The notes beneath the pieces were generated by a model that had not been told where the DNA came from, made no database searches, and saw nothing but the letters and a program-made list of their open reading frames with translations. A stretch of DNA of 47,046 nt from a filamentous cyanobacterium Phorm 6 (lineage in GTDB: Bacteria > Cyanobacteriota > Cyanobacteriia > Cyanobacteriales > Microcoleaceae), in contig PVWI01000005.1 in NCBI GenBank assembly GCA_003003725.1, positions 1-47,046 of the forward strand, given 5' to 3'. Within the stretch, counting starts at the first letter, position 1; the number at the start of each line of letters is the position of its first letter. This document shows positions 34,767-42,772 of the stretch, one piece after another. The translations under genes and the position numbers were made by a program.

Positions 34767-35001
34767 ATTTTCAGACAAGTTGGGTAGTACAAGGCCGAAA
34801 CGGCTGTAAGGGGCAGCGAATTCGTAAAAATTCTTTACCAAACACCGATTGTAGCGGATTACAGCTTCGCGATCCCACTTGGGCCGGTGTTTGTTGCCTG
34901 GGAGTCGGCGGGAGTTGACCCGATTCGGCGCTTGAAACCGCGTCAGTACAAACAATGTCCCTCTCTTGGAGACTGATGTCTATATTATTGAGGAATGGAA
35001 A

Positions 35002-35427
35002 CTATACATCATCCTCAATTGATTTTTCTGCCAACATTCCGTGAATATCTCGTTTGAGTTGCTCTAACAGTTCGCCCACTTGACTCATTCGGGCTGTGTT
35101 GCGGCTGCAACCTATCAGCATCACCGAAGCAGATAGGTCAGTTACAGTATTTTCACTGATTTCTGGAGGCAGATTGCGGATCTCTTGAGCAGAATCAGAT
35201 GGGCTTTGCTCGGAACGGTCTGCTAGGAGTTCCCTACCAGTATCAGTAATGGTATAAACGCGCTTGCCGTTTAATTGCTGAGTGGTTAAATAGCCCTCTT
35301 CTTCTAACATTTGAAGTGTGGGATAGACGGAACCAAGACTGAGACGACGGAATTCACCATAGCAGCTTTCCATTTCTCCGATCGGGTTGTTACCATAACT
35401 CGGGCCATTGGAAAGCATCTCCAACAA
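35002..35427 (-). CDS. PadR-type transcriptional regulator, start lost or frameshifted
   Basis: The winged-helix core is clear: KFILLEMLSNGPSYGNN upstream, then LSLGSVYPTLQMLEEEGYLT and GKRVYTITDTGRELLADR. The C-terminal part (residues ~85-141) is a divergent dimerisation helix (LEQLKRDIHGMLAEKSIEDD). In this frame there is no ATG, GTG or TTG upstream of the paired TTG codons at 35427/35424, which would cut the first helix. The coding sense continues back through WGGEHRTRQGEI, while an ATG at 35490-35492 lies in the neighbouring frame. One missing base near 35480 would explain this. So the gene may be broken, start from a rare codon, or contain a sequencing error. Divergent from topA. Confidence 0.7.
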   Translation of the reverse strand: MLEMLSNGPSYGNNPIGEMESCYGEFRRLSLGSVYPTLQMLEEEGYLTTQQLNGKRVYTITDTGRELLADRSEQSPSDSAQEIRNLPPEISENTVTDLSASVMLIGCSRNTARMSQVGELLEQLKRDIHGMLAEKSIEDDV

Positions 35428-35623
35428 AATAAATTTAATCTCGCCTTGGCGGGTTCGATGTTCGCCTCCCCAGTTTCGATCGATTGATTCATTGTGGGGA
35501 GGTCTATCGTATCAAAAATTAGTCCCACAATATCTGATGTTAGCTGGCGAGTGCGATCGCCAATCGGTCAAATAGTCGATCGCGCTTCTAGTCTTTTTGC
35601 AGGGAAACCATCAAATCTATCCC

Positions 35624-35658
35624 AATCTAAAATCTAAAACTTAAAATCTAAAATTGAG
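35624..35658. repeat. Heptamer tandem repeat (AATCTAA)n
   Basis: Five imperfect AATCTAA units. It lies in the 516-bp stretch between the PadR-type gene and topA (35428-35943). The rest of that stretch holds a HIP1 site, the possible lost 5' end of padR, the topA promoter candidate, and no convincing gene. Confidence 0.8.
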
Positions 35659-35873
35659 GAACCATCCGCCCGCATCCAACAGTCTCAGCATCCAGTTACC
35701 TGCAATTCTGCTACAGTCAGTCATGACATCCCCGTGCATCTTCCAGAGACAAGGGTTCCCAGCCTCTGCGCCGACTGCAGTAAAATCCCATCAGCTTGTC
35801 ACCTGCAACCCGATCGGCAATAACTTAAAAATTAAGGTAGTTTGAAAATAACCCCCTAAAGTACCCATAGGCC

Positions 35874-35901
35874 TTGACATCCGACCTACACTCTGTAAAT
35901 T
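35874..35901 (+). promoter_or_regulatory. Candidate sigma70-type promoter for topA
   Basis: TTGACA (35874-35879), a 16-bp spacer and TAAATT (35896-35901) precede the topA ATG by 42 bp. The -35 is perfect and the -10 matches 4 of 6. Confidence 0.45.
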
Positions 35902-35943
35902 AGACACTCTAACTGCGCCGCCATCCATAGATAAAAAGATGCC

Positions 35944-38691
35944 ATGTCAACTTTAGTCATCGTCGAATCTCCCACCAAAGCCCGTACCATTCGCAACTTC
36001 CTGCCCTCCACCTACCGTGTAGAGGCATCTATGGGCCACGTCCGCGACCTCCCATCCTCAGCCGAAGAAATACCAGAAGCCGTTAAAGGAGAAAAATGGG
36101 CGCAACTAGGCGTCAACGTGGAAGCAGACTTTGAACCGCTTTACGTCATCCCGAAAGATAAAAAGAAAATTGTTAAAGAACTCAAAGACGCCCTCAAAGA
36201 CGCCACAGAACTGATTCTAGCCACTGACGAAGACCGAGAAGGCGAAAGCATTTCCTGGCATTTGCTGCAAATCCTCAAACCCAAAGTCCCCATCAAGCGG
36301 ATGGTATTTCACGAAATCACCCGCGAAGCCATCCGCGACGCCCTCACCCACTGCCGCGATATCGACAATCGAGTTGTACAGGCCCAGGAAACTCGCCGAA
36401 TTCTCGATCGACTCGTCGGATACACCCTCTCTCCGCTACTGTGGAAGAAAATCGCCTGGGGTTTGTCCGCAGGGCGAGTCCAGTCAGTCGCTGTACGCCT
36501 TTTGGTGTGCCGGGAACGGGAACGCCGCGCCTTCCGCCAAGGTAGCTACTGGGATTTGAAAGCCGTTTTGACCCCCCCCAATCCCCCCCTTGGTAAGGGG
36601 GGACAGGGGGGTGCCTTCGATGCCAAACTCGTCACAGTCGGGAACGTAAAAGTTGCCAACGGCAGCGATTTTGATGAAAATACCGGACAAATTATCGCAG
36701 GTCGCCGCGTACTTTTGCTCAACGAAGACCAAGCCAGGGCTTTACTCTCGCGCATTCAAAACAAACCCTGGACTGTTAGCAATCTCGAAGAACGGCCAGT
36801 CACCCGCAAACCCTCGCCGCCGTTTACGACCTCGACTTTACAGCAGGAGGCTAACCGCAAGCTGAGGCTGGGTGCGCGGGAAACCATGCGAATTGCCCAA
36901 AGTTTGTACGAACGCGGTTTTATCACCTATATGCGAACGGATTCGGTGCATTTATCCGAACAGGCGATTACGGCCGCCCGCAGTTGTGTGCAAGAACTTT
37001 ACGGCAGCGAATATCTCAGCCCCCAACCGCGCAAATACACGACCAAAAGCAAAGGCGCCCAGGAAGCCCACGAAGCTATCCGCCCGGCCGGCAGCACTTT
37101 TCGGACTCCGCAGCAAACGGGATTGGATGGCGTGGACTTCCGCCTCTACGATTTAATTTGGAAGCGGACAGTCGCTTCTCAAATGGCCGATTCCCGCCAA
37201 ACTCACGTCACGCTACAAACTCAGGTAGAAGATGCCGGTTTCCGTTCCAGCGGGAAACGCATTGATTTTCCCGGCTTTTTGCGCGCCTACGTCGAAGGTT
37301 CCGACGACCCAGATGCGGCGCTGGAAGACCAAGAGGTGATTTTGCCGGCGCTGAAGGTGGGGGATAAACCTAATTGCAAGGATTTGCAGGCTGTGGGGCA
37401 CGAAACTCAACCTCCCGCCCGCTATACCGAGGCTTCGCTGGTCAAAATGCTCGAAAGCGAGGGGGTGGGCCGTCCGAGTACATACGCGAGTATTATCGGT
37501 ACAATTGTCGATCGGGGTTACGCGAAATTAATAGCTAACGCCCTAATTCCCACATTCACGGCTTTCGCCGTCACTACTTTATTAGAAACGCATTTCCCCG
37601 ACTTAGTAGACACCGGTTTTACTTCGCGCATGGAACAAACCCTCGATGAAATTGCCACCGGTGAGGCGAAATGGCTGCCGTATTTGCAAAAGTTTTATAT
37701 CGGGGAAATGGGACTTGCTACCCAAGTTAAGGAACAGGAAAGTCAGATTGACGCGAAAGTTGCCCGAACTGTGGTATTGGAGAATATTGCGGCGAAAGTT
37801 TGCATCGGCAAATACGGCGCTTACCTGGAAGCTGAAAGCGAAGATGGGCCGGTAAAAGCATCGATTCCGCAAGATTTGACTCCGGCGGATTTAGACCCGG
37901 AACAAGTCGAGTTTCTGTTAAAGCAAAAGACTGAAGGCCCGGAACAATTGGGACTCCACCCGGAAACTGGGGAACCGATTTTTGTGCTGATTGGTAGTTA
38001 TGGGCCTTACGTTCAGTTAGGGGAAATTACTGAAACTAACAAGAAACCGAAGCGGAGTTCTTTGCCGAAGGGGACGGACAAGGATAGCATGACGTTAGAG
38101 ATGGCTGTGAGCTTGCTGACTCTGCCGCGCCTGTTGGGCACTCACCCGGATACGGGAGCGAAGGTGCAGGCTGCTTTGGGGATGTACGGGCCTTATGTGG
38201 TGCACGACCAGGGTAAGGTTGGTAAGGATTATCGATCGATCAAGGTTCCTGATGATGTTTTGACTATAACGCTCGATCGGGCATTGGAACTATTAGCGCA
38301 ACCAAAAGCCGTTCGGGGTAGCAGCAAAACAGCCACACCTTTGAAGGAATTGGGCGCGCATCCAGAATCGGGAGAACTCCTCAATGTTTACGATGGCCGT
38401 TATGGGCCCTACGTCAAACACGGGGATATCAATGCTTCCTTGTCTAAGGATGAATCTGTGGAGAATTTCACCTTACAAAAAGCACTGGATTTGTTAGCAG
38501 CGAAGGAAGCAGCCGGCGGCGGAAAATCTAGCAAGTCGAAGAAGTCTAGTAAGACTGCGGCGGCGAAGTCTGAGACTGCAACTGAGAAGACTGCGGCGAA
38601 GAAAACCACTGCTAAGAAGACGACTGCGGCGAAGAAAACCACGACTAAGAAGGCTGCGACTGCGACTGCGACTAAGAAGAAGACAACTTGA
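35944..38691 (+). CDS. topA: DNA topoisomerase I (type IA)
   Basis: The product is 915 residues. It relaxes negative supercoils through a 5'-phosphotyrosine bond. The Toprim domain begins at residue 1 ([16 protein letters not shown]; acidic DEDREGE at ~94), and the catalytic Tyr lies in [16 protein letters not shown] at about residue 327. C-terminal repeats ([45 protein letters not shown]) are of the zinc-less topo-C type found in cyanobacteria. The last ~55 residues are almost all Lys, Ala, Thr and Ser ([18 protein letters not shown]), a histone-H1-like tail that should bind DNA nonspecifically. Around residues 209-226 the sequence [14 protein letters not shown] is translated genomic repeat (see 36571-36615), in frame and apparently tolerated. 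Confidence 0.96.
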   Translation: MSTLVIVESPTKARTIRNFLPSTYRVEASMGHVRDLPSSAEEIPEAVKGEKWAQLGVNVEADFEPLYVIPKDKKKIVKELKDALKDATELILATDEDREGESISWHLLQILKPKVPIKRMVFHEITREAIRDALTHCRDIDNRVVQAQETRRILDRLVGYTLSPLLWKKIAWGLSAGRVQSVAVRLLVCRERERRAFRQGSYWDLKAVLTPPNPPLGKGGQGGAFDAKLVTVGNVKVANGSDFDENTGQIIAGRRVLLLNEDQARALLSRIQNKPWTVSNLEERPVTRKPSPPFTTSTLQQEANRKLRLGARETMRIAQSLYERGFITYMRTDSVHLSEQAITAARSCVQELYGSEYLSPQPRKYTTKSKGAQEAHEAIRPAGSTFRTPQQTGLDGVDFRLYDLIWKRTVASQMADSRQTHVTLQTQVEDAGFRSSGKRIDFPGFLRAYVEGSDDPDAALEDQEVILPALKVGDKPNCKDLQAVGHETQPPARYTEASLVKMLESEGVGRPSTYASIIGTIVDRGYAKLIANALIPTFTAFAVTTLLETHFPDLVDTGFTSRMEQTLDEIATGEAKWLPYLQKFYIGEMGLATQVKEQESQIDAKVARTVVLENIAAKVCIGKYGAYLEAESEDGPVKASIPQDLTPADLDPEQVEFLLKQKTEGPEQLGLHPETGEPIFVLIGSYGPYVQLGEITETNKKPKRSSLPKGTDKDSMTLEMAVSLLTLPRLLGTHPDTGAKVQAALGMYGPYVVHDQGKVGKDYRSIKVPDDVLTITLDRALELLAQPKAVRGSSKTATPLKELGAHPESGELLNVYDGRYGPYVKHGDINASLSKDESVENFTLQKALDLLAAKEAAGGGKSSKSKKSSKTAAAKSETATEKTAAKKTTAKKTTAAKKTTTKKAATATATKKKTT
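36571..36615. repeat. Dispersed C/G-run inverted repeat inside topA
   Basis: CCCCCCCAATCCCCCCCTTG followed by GTAAGGGGGGACAGGGGGG forms a hairpin of the same type as the intergenic C/G-run repeats at 13825-13905 and 47027-47046. It lies within the topA reading frame and keeps it open. Confidence 0.85.
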
Positions 38692-38733
38692 GTTTAGTGT
38701 AGTTTTCACTCATCGAGAAACCCGGACGGTGTA

Positions 38734-38769
38734 GGGGCGGTGCCCCCGTGCCCGCCCGGTTTTTTTTTG
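38734..38769 (+). terminator. Terminator-like hairpin with T9 tract after topA
   Basis: GGGGCGG...CCGCCC arms, about 12 bp apart, are followed by GGT and a run of nine T residues. It starts 43 bp after the topA stop and looks like a Rho-independent terminator, though it overlaps a dispersed GGGGCGG repeat. Confidence 0.65.
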
Positions 38770-38792
38770 GTAAAATACTGCACAAATTTAGG

Positions 38793-38818
38793 TTTGTAGT
38801 AAGGACTTCAGTCCTTAA
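38793..38818 (+). repeat. 34-bp repeat family, single copy
   Basis: TTTGTAGTAAGGACTTCAGT followed by CCTTA matches the copies at 20456, 28748 and 31607. Confidence 0.8.
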
Positions 38819-38936
38819 AATTGGGTTAGAGTGTCGTAGGGCGATCGGAGTTTTTCAACAAAGAGCTGTTTGGGCGATCGCTCCATATTATAATAGAATT
38901 TTATCGTAAAAAAACAGGAGTCAATTTCGGGAATAT

Positions 38937-39050
38937 ATGGAAAAATATACAAATGAGTTCATGTTCTTTGACCTAAGAATTCCTCTATCTTCTGGAGGCA
39001 AACCAATCAATCTCACTATCAATATTGAGGCAGTATCATATGGTGCTTAA
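38937..39050 (+). CDS. 37-residue ORF overlapping the HNH endonuclease start
   Basis: The frame reads MEKYTNEFMFFDLRIPLSSG and ends VSYGA, with the stop TAA at 39048-39050. It overlaps the endonuclease ATG at 39040 by 11 bases in another frame, the classic arrangement for translational coupling. An AACAGGAG Shine-Dalgarno-like sequence ends about 16 bp upstream of its ATG. I do not recognise the peptide. It may be a leader peptide that sets endonuclease output, or the end of a decayed gene. Confidence 0.4.
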   Translation: MEKYTNEFMFFDLRIPLSSGGKPINLTINIEAVSYGA

Positions 39051-39996
39051 ACATTTGCTGGAGAAAGTAGTTCTTGAGTATCCAGAAGCTAGCAAAGATA
39101 GCTTTACAGGACACCCATTTGCTAGCTATTTCAGAAAGACGATCCCAAAATGTATAGAGTCATTCTTACATCTCCCCGATATGTACAGCATTGAAGCTTC
39201 GGCCGGTAAGGGTGGTTGGGCTAAAGTTCCTTGGATTGCAATATTTAATAAATTAGTCACTGAGACTGTAACTTCAGGATTTTACTGTGTTTACTTTTTT
39301 CCTGTGGATGGCTCTGGTGTTTATCTTTCTTTAAATCAGGGTATTGCAGATATACGCGATGAGTGTGGGCTTCCTGGATCAAGAAATATGGTTAGAAATC
39401 AAGCAAAATTTTTTAGAGATACCCTTGGAGAAGAAGCGATTAAAGATTTTTCTGATTCACTAGACTTAAAGCTAACTTTCATTTCTAAAAAAGACGCTAG
39501 AAGATTGGGGCAGGCTTATGAAGCAGGTAACATTGCATCCAAATTTTACCCTAGAAATGAGATACCTGATGATGAGGTATTGACTGACGACCTCAATAAA
39601 CTCCTAGAAATTTACTTTACTCTTTTTGAAAAACTTTTTTTAATAAATGATATTCAGAACTCCGCTCAAAAAGAAGACGACTGGTTTGAAGATTTGACAA
39701 AATATAGAATACATAGAGTTACTGAAAGAAACCAAAGTTTATCTAAAAAAGTCAAGCAGTTGCAAGGTTATATATGCAAAGCTTGCGATTTCAACTTTGA
39801 AGCTCGATATGGAGAAGTAGGCAAGCAATTTATAGAGGCGCATCATACTGTTCCAATATCAAGCTTAAGCAAGGCGAAAATTAAATTAGATCCAATACAA
39901 GACTTTACGGTTCTTTGCTCCAACTGTCATCGCATGATCCATCGAATTAAGCCAACGCCAACTTTGGAGGAATTCAAGAAAATATTAAAGATGTAA
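39040..39996 (+). CDS. MrcB_N (DUF3578) + HNH endonuclease, probable restriction enzyme
   Basis: The product is 318 residues. The N-terminal domain (MVLKHLLEKVVLEYPEASKD, GHPFASYFRKTIPKCIE, AGKGGWAKVPWIAIF) matches the MrcB N-terminal/DUF3578 domain of modification-dependent or type II restriction enzymes. The C-terminal domain at about 245-310 is an HNH nuclease: CKACDF (CxxC), IEAHHTVPISSL (His pair), VLCSNCHRMIHR (Cys pair and His). The ATG at 39040 is chosen over a TTG at 39025 because family members begin at this point and GAGG lies 8 bp before it. It may act on modified DNA; a C5-cytosine methyltransferase gene with a frameshift lies 1.2 kb downstream. Confidence 0.88.
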   Translation: MVLKHLLEKVVLEYPEASKDSFTGHPFASYFRKTIPKCIESFLHLPDMYSIEASAGKGGWAKVPWIAIFNKLVTETVTSGFYCVYFFPVDGSGVYLSLNQGIADIRDECGLPGSRNMVRNQAKFFRDTLGEEAIKDFSDSLDLKLTFISKKDARRLGQAYEAGNIASKFYPRNEIPDDEVLTDDLNKLLEIYFTLFEKLFLINDIQNSAQKEDDWFEDLTKYRIHRVTERNQSLSKKVKQLQGYICKACDFNFEARYGEVGKQFIEAHHTVPISSLSKAKIKLDPIQDFTVLCSNCHRMIHRIKPTPTLEEFKKILKM

Positions 39997-40050
39997 AATG
40001 CTAAATATGCTGATCTCACGCCCCCAAGATAGATCGCACCACGCACCCTA

Positions 40051-40142
40051 TCAATGACCTCGCGTTGGTCTAAAATCTCCTGGGCAGCCAAAAAGGCCAT
40101 ATGTGCGATCGGCTTTCACGACAAAACTGCCACAATCCAGAA
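40051..40142. repeat. Degenerate ~90-bp direct repeat, copy A
   Basis: It aligns with 40902-40989 over its full length, with a 38-bp exact match (GCGATCGGCTTTCACGACAA onward). In each copy the plus strand has a short open stretch of similar sense (KAIxAIGFHDKTATIQ), so both may come from one lost coding sequence. The two flank the DUF6883/DUF4926 pair. Confidence 0.75.
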
Positions 40143-40205
40143 CGATACAAACCCTTGGGCTTCTGTATGGCACAATCAAGATAAAAAGGATGGAGAGGTT
40201 TCAGG

Positions 40206-40535
40206 GTGAAGATTCCAGAAGATGCGCTCATCCCAGACGACAAGATAACCGGCTACCTACTTGTGCAGAAAGCCAGAAATGATAAGTCAAAATTCTTGGC
40301 ACGGGCTGGATTTACCTCAGAAAACCCAGAAGCACTCAGAGCAGCCATCCAGTCAGTTATGGGAGTAGGTGAGGCTGTTGAAGACAGGAACAACGAGTAT
40401 GGAGTCTTTTATCAAGTTATAGGAGAACTCGTTGGTACAAATGGCATAAACCTATTTGTTGTTACAATTTGGCTACAACGACGGATTGATGGAAAATTTC
40501 AGTTTGTGACGCTCAAACCTCTTAAGGAGAATTGA
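40206..40535 (+). CDS. DUF6883 domain protein (putative toxin-like partner)
   Basis: The product is 109 residues with a GTG start behind GGAGAGG. The sequence (MKIPEDALIPDDKITGYLLV, KFLARAGFTSENPEALRAAI, YGVFYQVIGELVG, FVTLKPLKE) matches DUF6883, a small alpha/beta domain also found at the C terminus of polymorphic toxins. Activity is not known to me. The stop codon is followed by one base and then the ATG of the DUF4926 gene, so the two are coupled. The pairing suggests a two-gene module, possibly toxin-antitoxin; that is inference. It is flanked by ~90-bp direct repeats. Confidence 0.78.
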   Translation: MKIPEDALIPDDKITGYLLVQKARNDKSKFLARAGFTSENPEALRAAIQSVMGVGEAVEDRNNEYGVFYQVIGELVGTNGINLFVVTIWLQRRIDGKFQFVTLKPLKEN

Positions 40536-40536
40536 T

Positions 40537-40785
40537 ATGACCCTAGAGCTATATCAGGAAGTTGCTTTAACCCGTGACTTACCAGAATATCAACTCAGAG
40601 CAGGAGATATTGCAACATTGGTTGATTTTGTTGCTCATCCTAGTGGTGGTGAAGAGGGCTGTCTGTTGGAAGTATTTAATGCTGTTGGTGAGTCTATTGC
40701 AGTCATTGTCGTCCCAATCTCTACTGTAGAAGTTCTACGCCCCGATGAAATCTTAACAGTTCGTTCTTTGGCAAAAGCAGGTTAA
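40537..40785 (+). CDS. DUF4926 domain protein
   Basis: The product is 82 residues. It matches DUF4926: LELYQEVALTRDLPEYQLRA, GDIATLVDFV, GCLLEVFNAVGESI and IVVPISTVEVLRPDEIL. This is a small beta-rich SH3-like domain found mostly in cyanobacteria and often encoded next to DUF6883 genes. An AAGGAG Shine-Dalgarno lies 8 bp before the ATG, inside the end of the upstream gene. It is a likely partner or antidote of the DUF6883 protein; this has not been shown to my knowledge. Confidence 0.8.
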   Translation: MTLELYQEVALTRDLPEYQLRAGDIATLVDFVAHPSGGEEGCLLEVFNAVGESIAVIVVPISTVEVLRPDEILTVRSLAKAG

Positions 40786-40901
40786 TATTCATTCAACCGT
40801 CGGGTTGAATCGTCTTTACTCCAAGCAAAATATTGTGACCATTTTTGAGTGTGCGGATTAAACAACTTAATGCGCGTTTGCGCGATCGCACAAACCCCCA
40901 A

Positions 40902-40989
40902 TCAATAACCTCGCGTGTAAAATCTCCTCAGCCGCCAAAAAAGCGATACGGGCGATCGGCTTTCACGACAAAACTGCCACAATCCAGAA
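40902..40989. repeat. Degenerate ~90-bp direct repeat, copy B
   Basis: Copy of 40051-40142 in the same direction, with a four-base gap. It lies in the 435-bp stretch between the DUF4926 gene and the methyltransferase (40786-41220). The rest of the stretch has no gene; its last part has a small inverted repeat (GGCTCCTTAAGGAGTC, 41195-41210) that covers the methyltransferase Shine-Dalgarno AAGGAG. Confidence 0.75.
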
Positions 40990-41220
40990 GTAGAAAGCGT
41001 ACAATACCGCAAATCGCCCACACTGAAAATTTTTAATACTTTTATTCCGTAAAAGTTGACACAGATCCAAACCATGAATTATATTAGACCTATGGATGCA
41101 GCAGACACGATCTAATCATGACATCCCGTTACCAACGAGGGTCGAGGAATTCCGGTAAAGACGTTCTGAATACCAAAATATAAATTTTGGCGAAGGCTCC
41201 TTAAGGAGTCTTTGTTATTT

Positions 41221-42224
41221 ATGGAAACTAAACCAAAAAATCTTACAGTTGTAGATCTTTTTTCAGGCTGTGGTGGGTTGTCACTCGGAATTCAAAACGC
41301 TGGTTTTGATGTGATTGCAGGTTTTGACAACTGGGAGTTAGCTATTAATGTTTATCAGCAAAACTTTAAACACCAAGCATTTTTGATTGACCTGAGCAAT
41401 CTTCAAGGCCAGTTTAACATTATTAAAAGGTTTAATCCAGACATCATAGCTGGAGGCCCACCCTGTCAAGATTTTTCGAGTGCGGGAAAAAGAGATGAAA
41501 ATCTAGGTAGAGCAGATTTAACTATTTCTTTTGCTGAGATTGTTGCGTTTGTCAAGCCTAGATTTTTTATCATGGAAAATGTAGATAGATTTGTAAAAAG
41601 CACGAAATATAAAGAAGCCAAAAAATATTTCAATCTGCTAACTACGGCCTCAGTGAAAAAATACTTCGGGCTAGTTTATGTGGTGTTCCGCAAAGTAGAA
41701 AAAGATTTTTTTGGATAGGTGAACTTGATGGGGAAGATAAAAAAATAGAGCCTTATTTGGAAAATAATCTGGCAAGTGAACCTATGACTATCAGGCAATA
41801 TTTTAATAGTATAGGTAAGGCTTTAAATGTCGATCATTATTACAGACATCCGAGAAGTTATCAAAGGCGTGGCGTGTTTAGTGTTGACGAGCCTAGCCCA
41901 ACAGTTAGAGGAGTTAACAGACCGATTTCCAAGACTTATCAACCTCATCCGGGCGATTCAGCTTTGGTCTCATCAAATGTACGTCCTTTAACTACTATTG
42001 AAAGAAGTTATCTACAAACTTTTCCAGATAATTTTTTATTTCAAGGTTCTAAAACCGCTCTCGAACAGTTGATTGGTAATGCTGTGCCTGTTAAACTTGC
42101 TGAGTATGTCGCTCGTTGTCTTGCTCGGTATATTGAAGATTCTGATGTTAATGTTTCTCAGAAAGAGGTGAGACTCGAACAAGTGGATACAAGCTTTATT
42201 CAACTGTCTTTAATAGATGTCTAA
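41221..42224 (+). pseudogene. C5-cytosine DNA methyltransferase with a -1 frameshift
   Basis: All main motifs of a C5-cytosine methyltransferase are present but in two frames: I (VDLFSGCGGLSLGIQ), IV (GGPPCQDFSSAGKR), VI (FIMENVDRF) in the first, and VIII (GVPQSRKRFFWIG), IX (RRGVFSVDEPSPTVRG) and X (EQLIGNAVPVKLAEY) in the second. The break lies at an A6 run (41620-41625): adding one A restores KKIFQSANYGLSEKILRASL and a 334-residue protein. It may be a true mutation, phase variation, slippage, or a sequencing error. The stop in the first frame falls at about 41718. The start ATG 41221 follows AAGGAG. Target sequence is unknown; the HNH enzyme at 39040 is a possible partner. Confidence 0.88.
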
Positions 42225-42330
42225 ATGTATATATAGCAATCCGCTCATCAGTTTCAATGACGGATTTTTCTGCTCTTCATGGTAAGGAGTAGACTGTCTT
42301 TAATAGATGTCTAAATGTATATAACAATCC
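42203..42330 (+). repeat. Short direct duplication of the methyltransferase 3' end
   Basis: About 38 bp covering the last codons and stop of the methyltransferase (42203-42242) recur at 42293-42330 with few changes. Target duplication by a lost element or slipped replication could explain this. Confidence 0.75.
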
Positions 42331-42361
42331 TTGGAGGATTTGTACATATGTAGGGGGAATT

Positions 42362-42427
42362 GTAGGGTGCGTCGCTCGTTTAATCTGGCGTTGCAGGGCG
42401 AGAGTTGTTCAGGGTGGCGCACCCTAC
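42362..42427. repeat. Inverted repeat GTAGGGTGCG...CGCACCCTAC
   Basis: Exact 10-bp arms at 42362-42371 and 42418-42427 enclose 46 bp. It is a dispersed motif; a shorter relative is at 2002-2021. It is non-coding. Confidence 0.75.
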
Positions 42428-42454
42428 GCTGACTTAAGTGAACGGTATTGGTGT

Positions 42455-42735
42455 TTGACACTCCTCGGCCTAAAGGCACGAGGATTCTTAAGACATTTTG
42501 GTCTTAATATCCCATGCAAGTGTGGGTTCCTTTCGCTGACTACGTTTGCAGCGTAGCTGCGTAGTCATATCTCCTCAAAAATGTTTTGGGCGTAGACTTT
42601 CCCCCAGTCCGGAGGTAGGTTTTTACATCTTGTCTGATTTATCTATTCTACCATATTTATTTGTGAAAATGGATTTGTTATTTTACTTAAAAATGGAAAA
42701 AAGCCGTCCTCAAAGGACGGGGTTTTCAACCCCAT
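42455..42735 (+). mobile_element. IS200/IS605-end-like non-autonomous element (~280 bp)
   Basis: The left end has TTTGACACTCCTCGGCCTAA with a hairpin CCTCG/GCC-TAAA-GGC/CGAGG (42463-42483). The right end has CCGTCCTCAAAGGACGG (42704-42720) followed directly by GGGGTTTTCAACCCC. Subterminal hairpins of this kind are hallmarks of IS200/IS605 elements, and the right end of TnpB-carrying elements also gives the guide RNA. No transposase or TnpB frame lies inside, so this is a MITE-like derivative. It also contains an internal palindrome around GACTACG...CGTAGTC (42538-42568). It fills most of the stretch 42225-42772, which has no gene. Confidence 0.65.
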
Positions 42736-42772
42736 TTGCTGATAAATTACTAAAACCTTACCAGCACTGCAA

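Noticed and set aside
34767-34955. N-terminal extension of ndhB by 63 codons
   Set aside because: The NdhB family begins at [19 protein letters not shown]; the upstream part has no membrane or family character.
39040-42224. Calling the HNH gene and the C5-methyltransferase a single restriction-modification operon
   Set aside because: Over 1.2 kb, two unrelated genes and repeats separate them, and MrcB_N-HNH enzymes can be modification-dependent; the link is kept only as a possibility.
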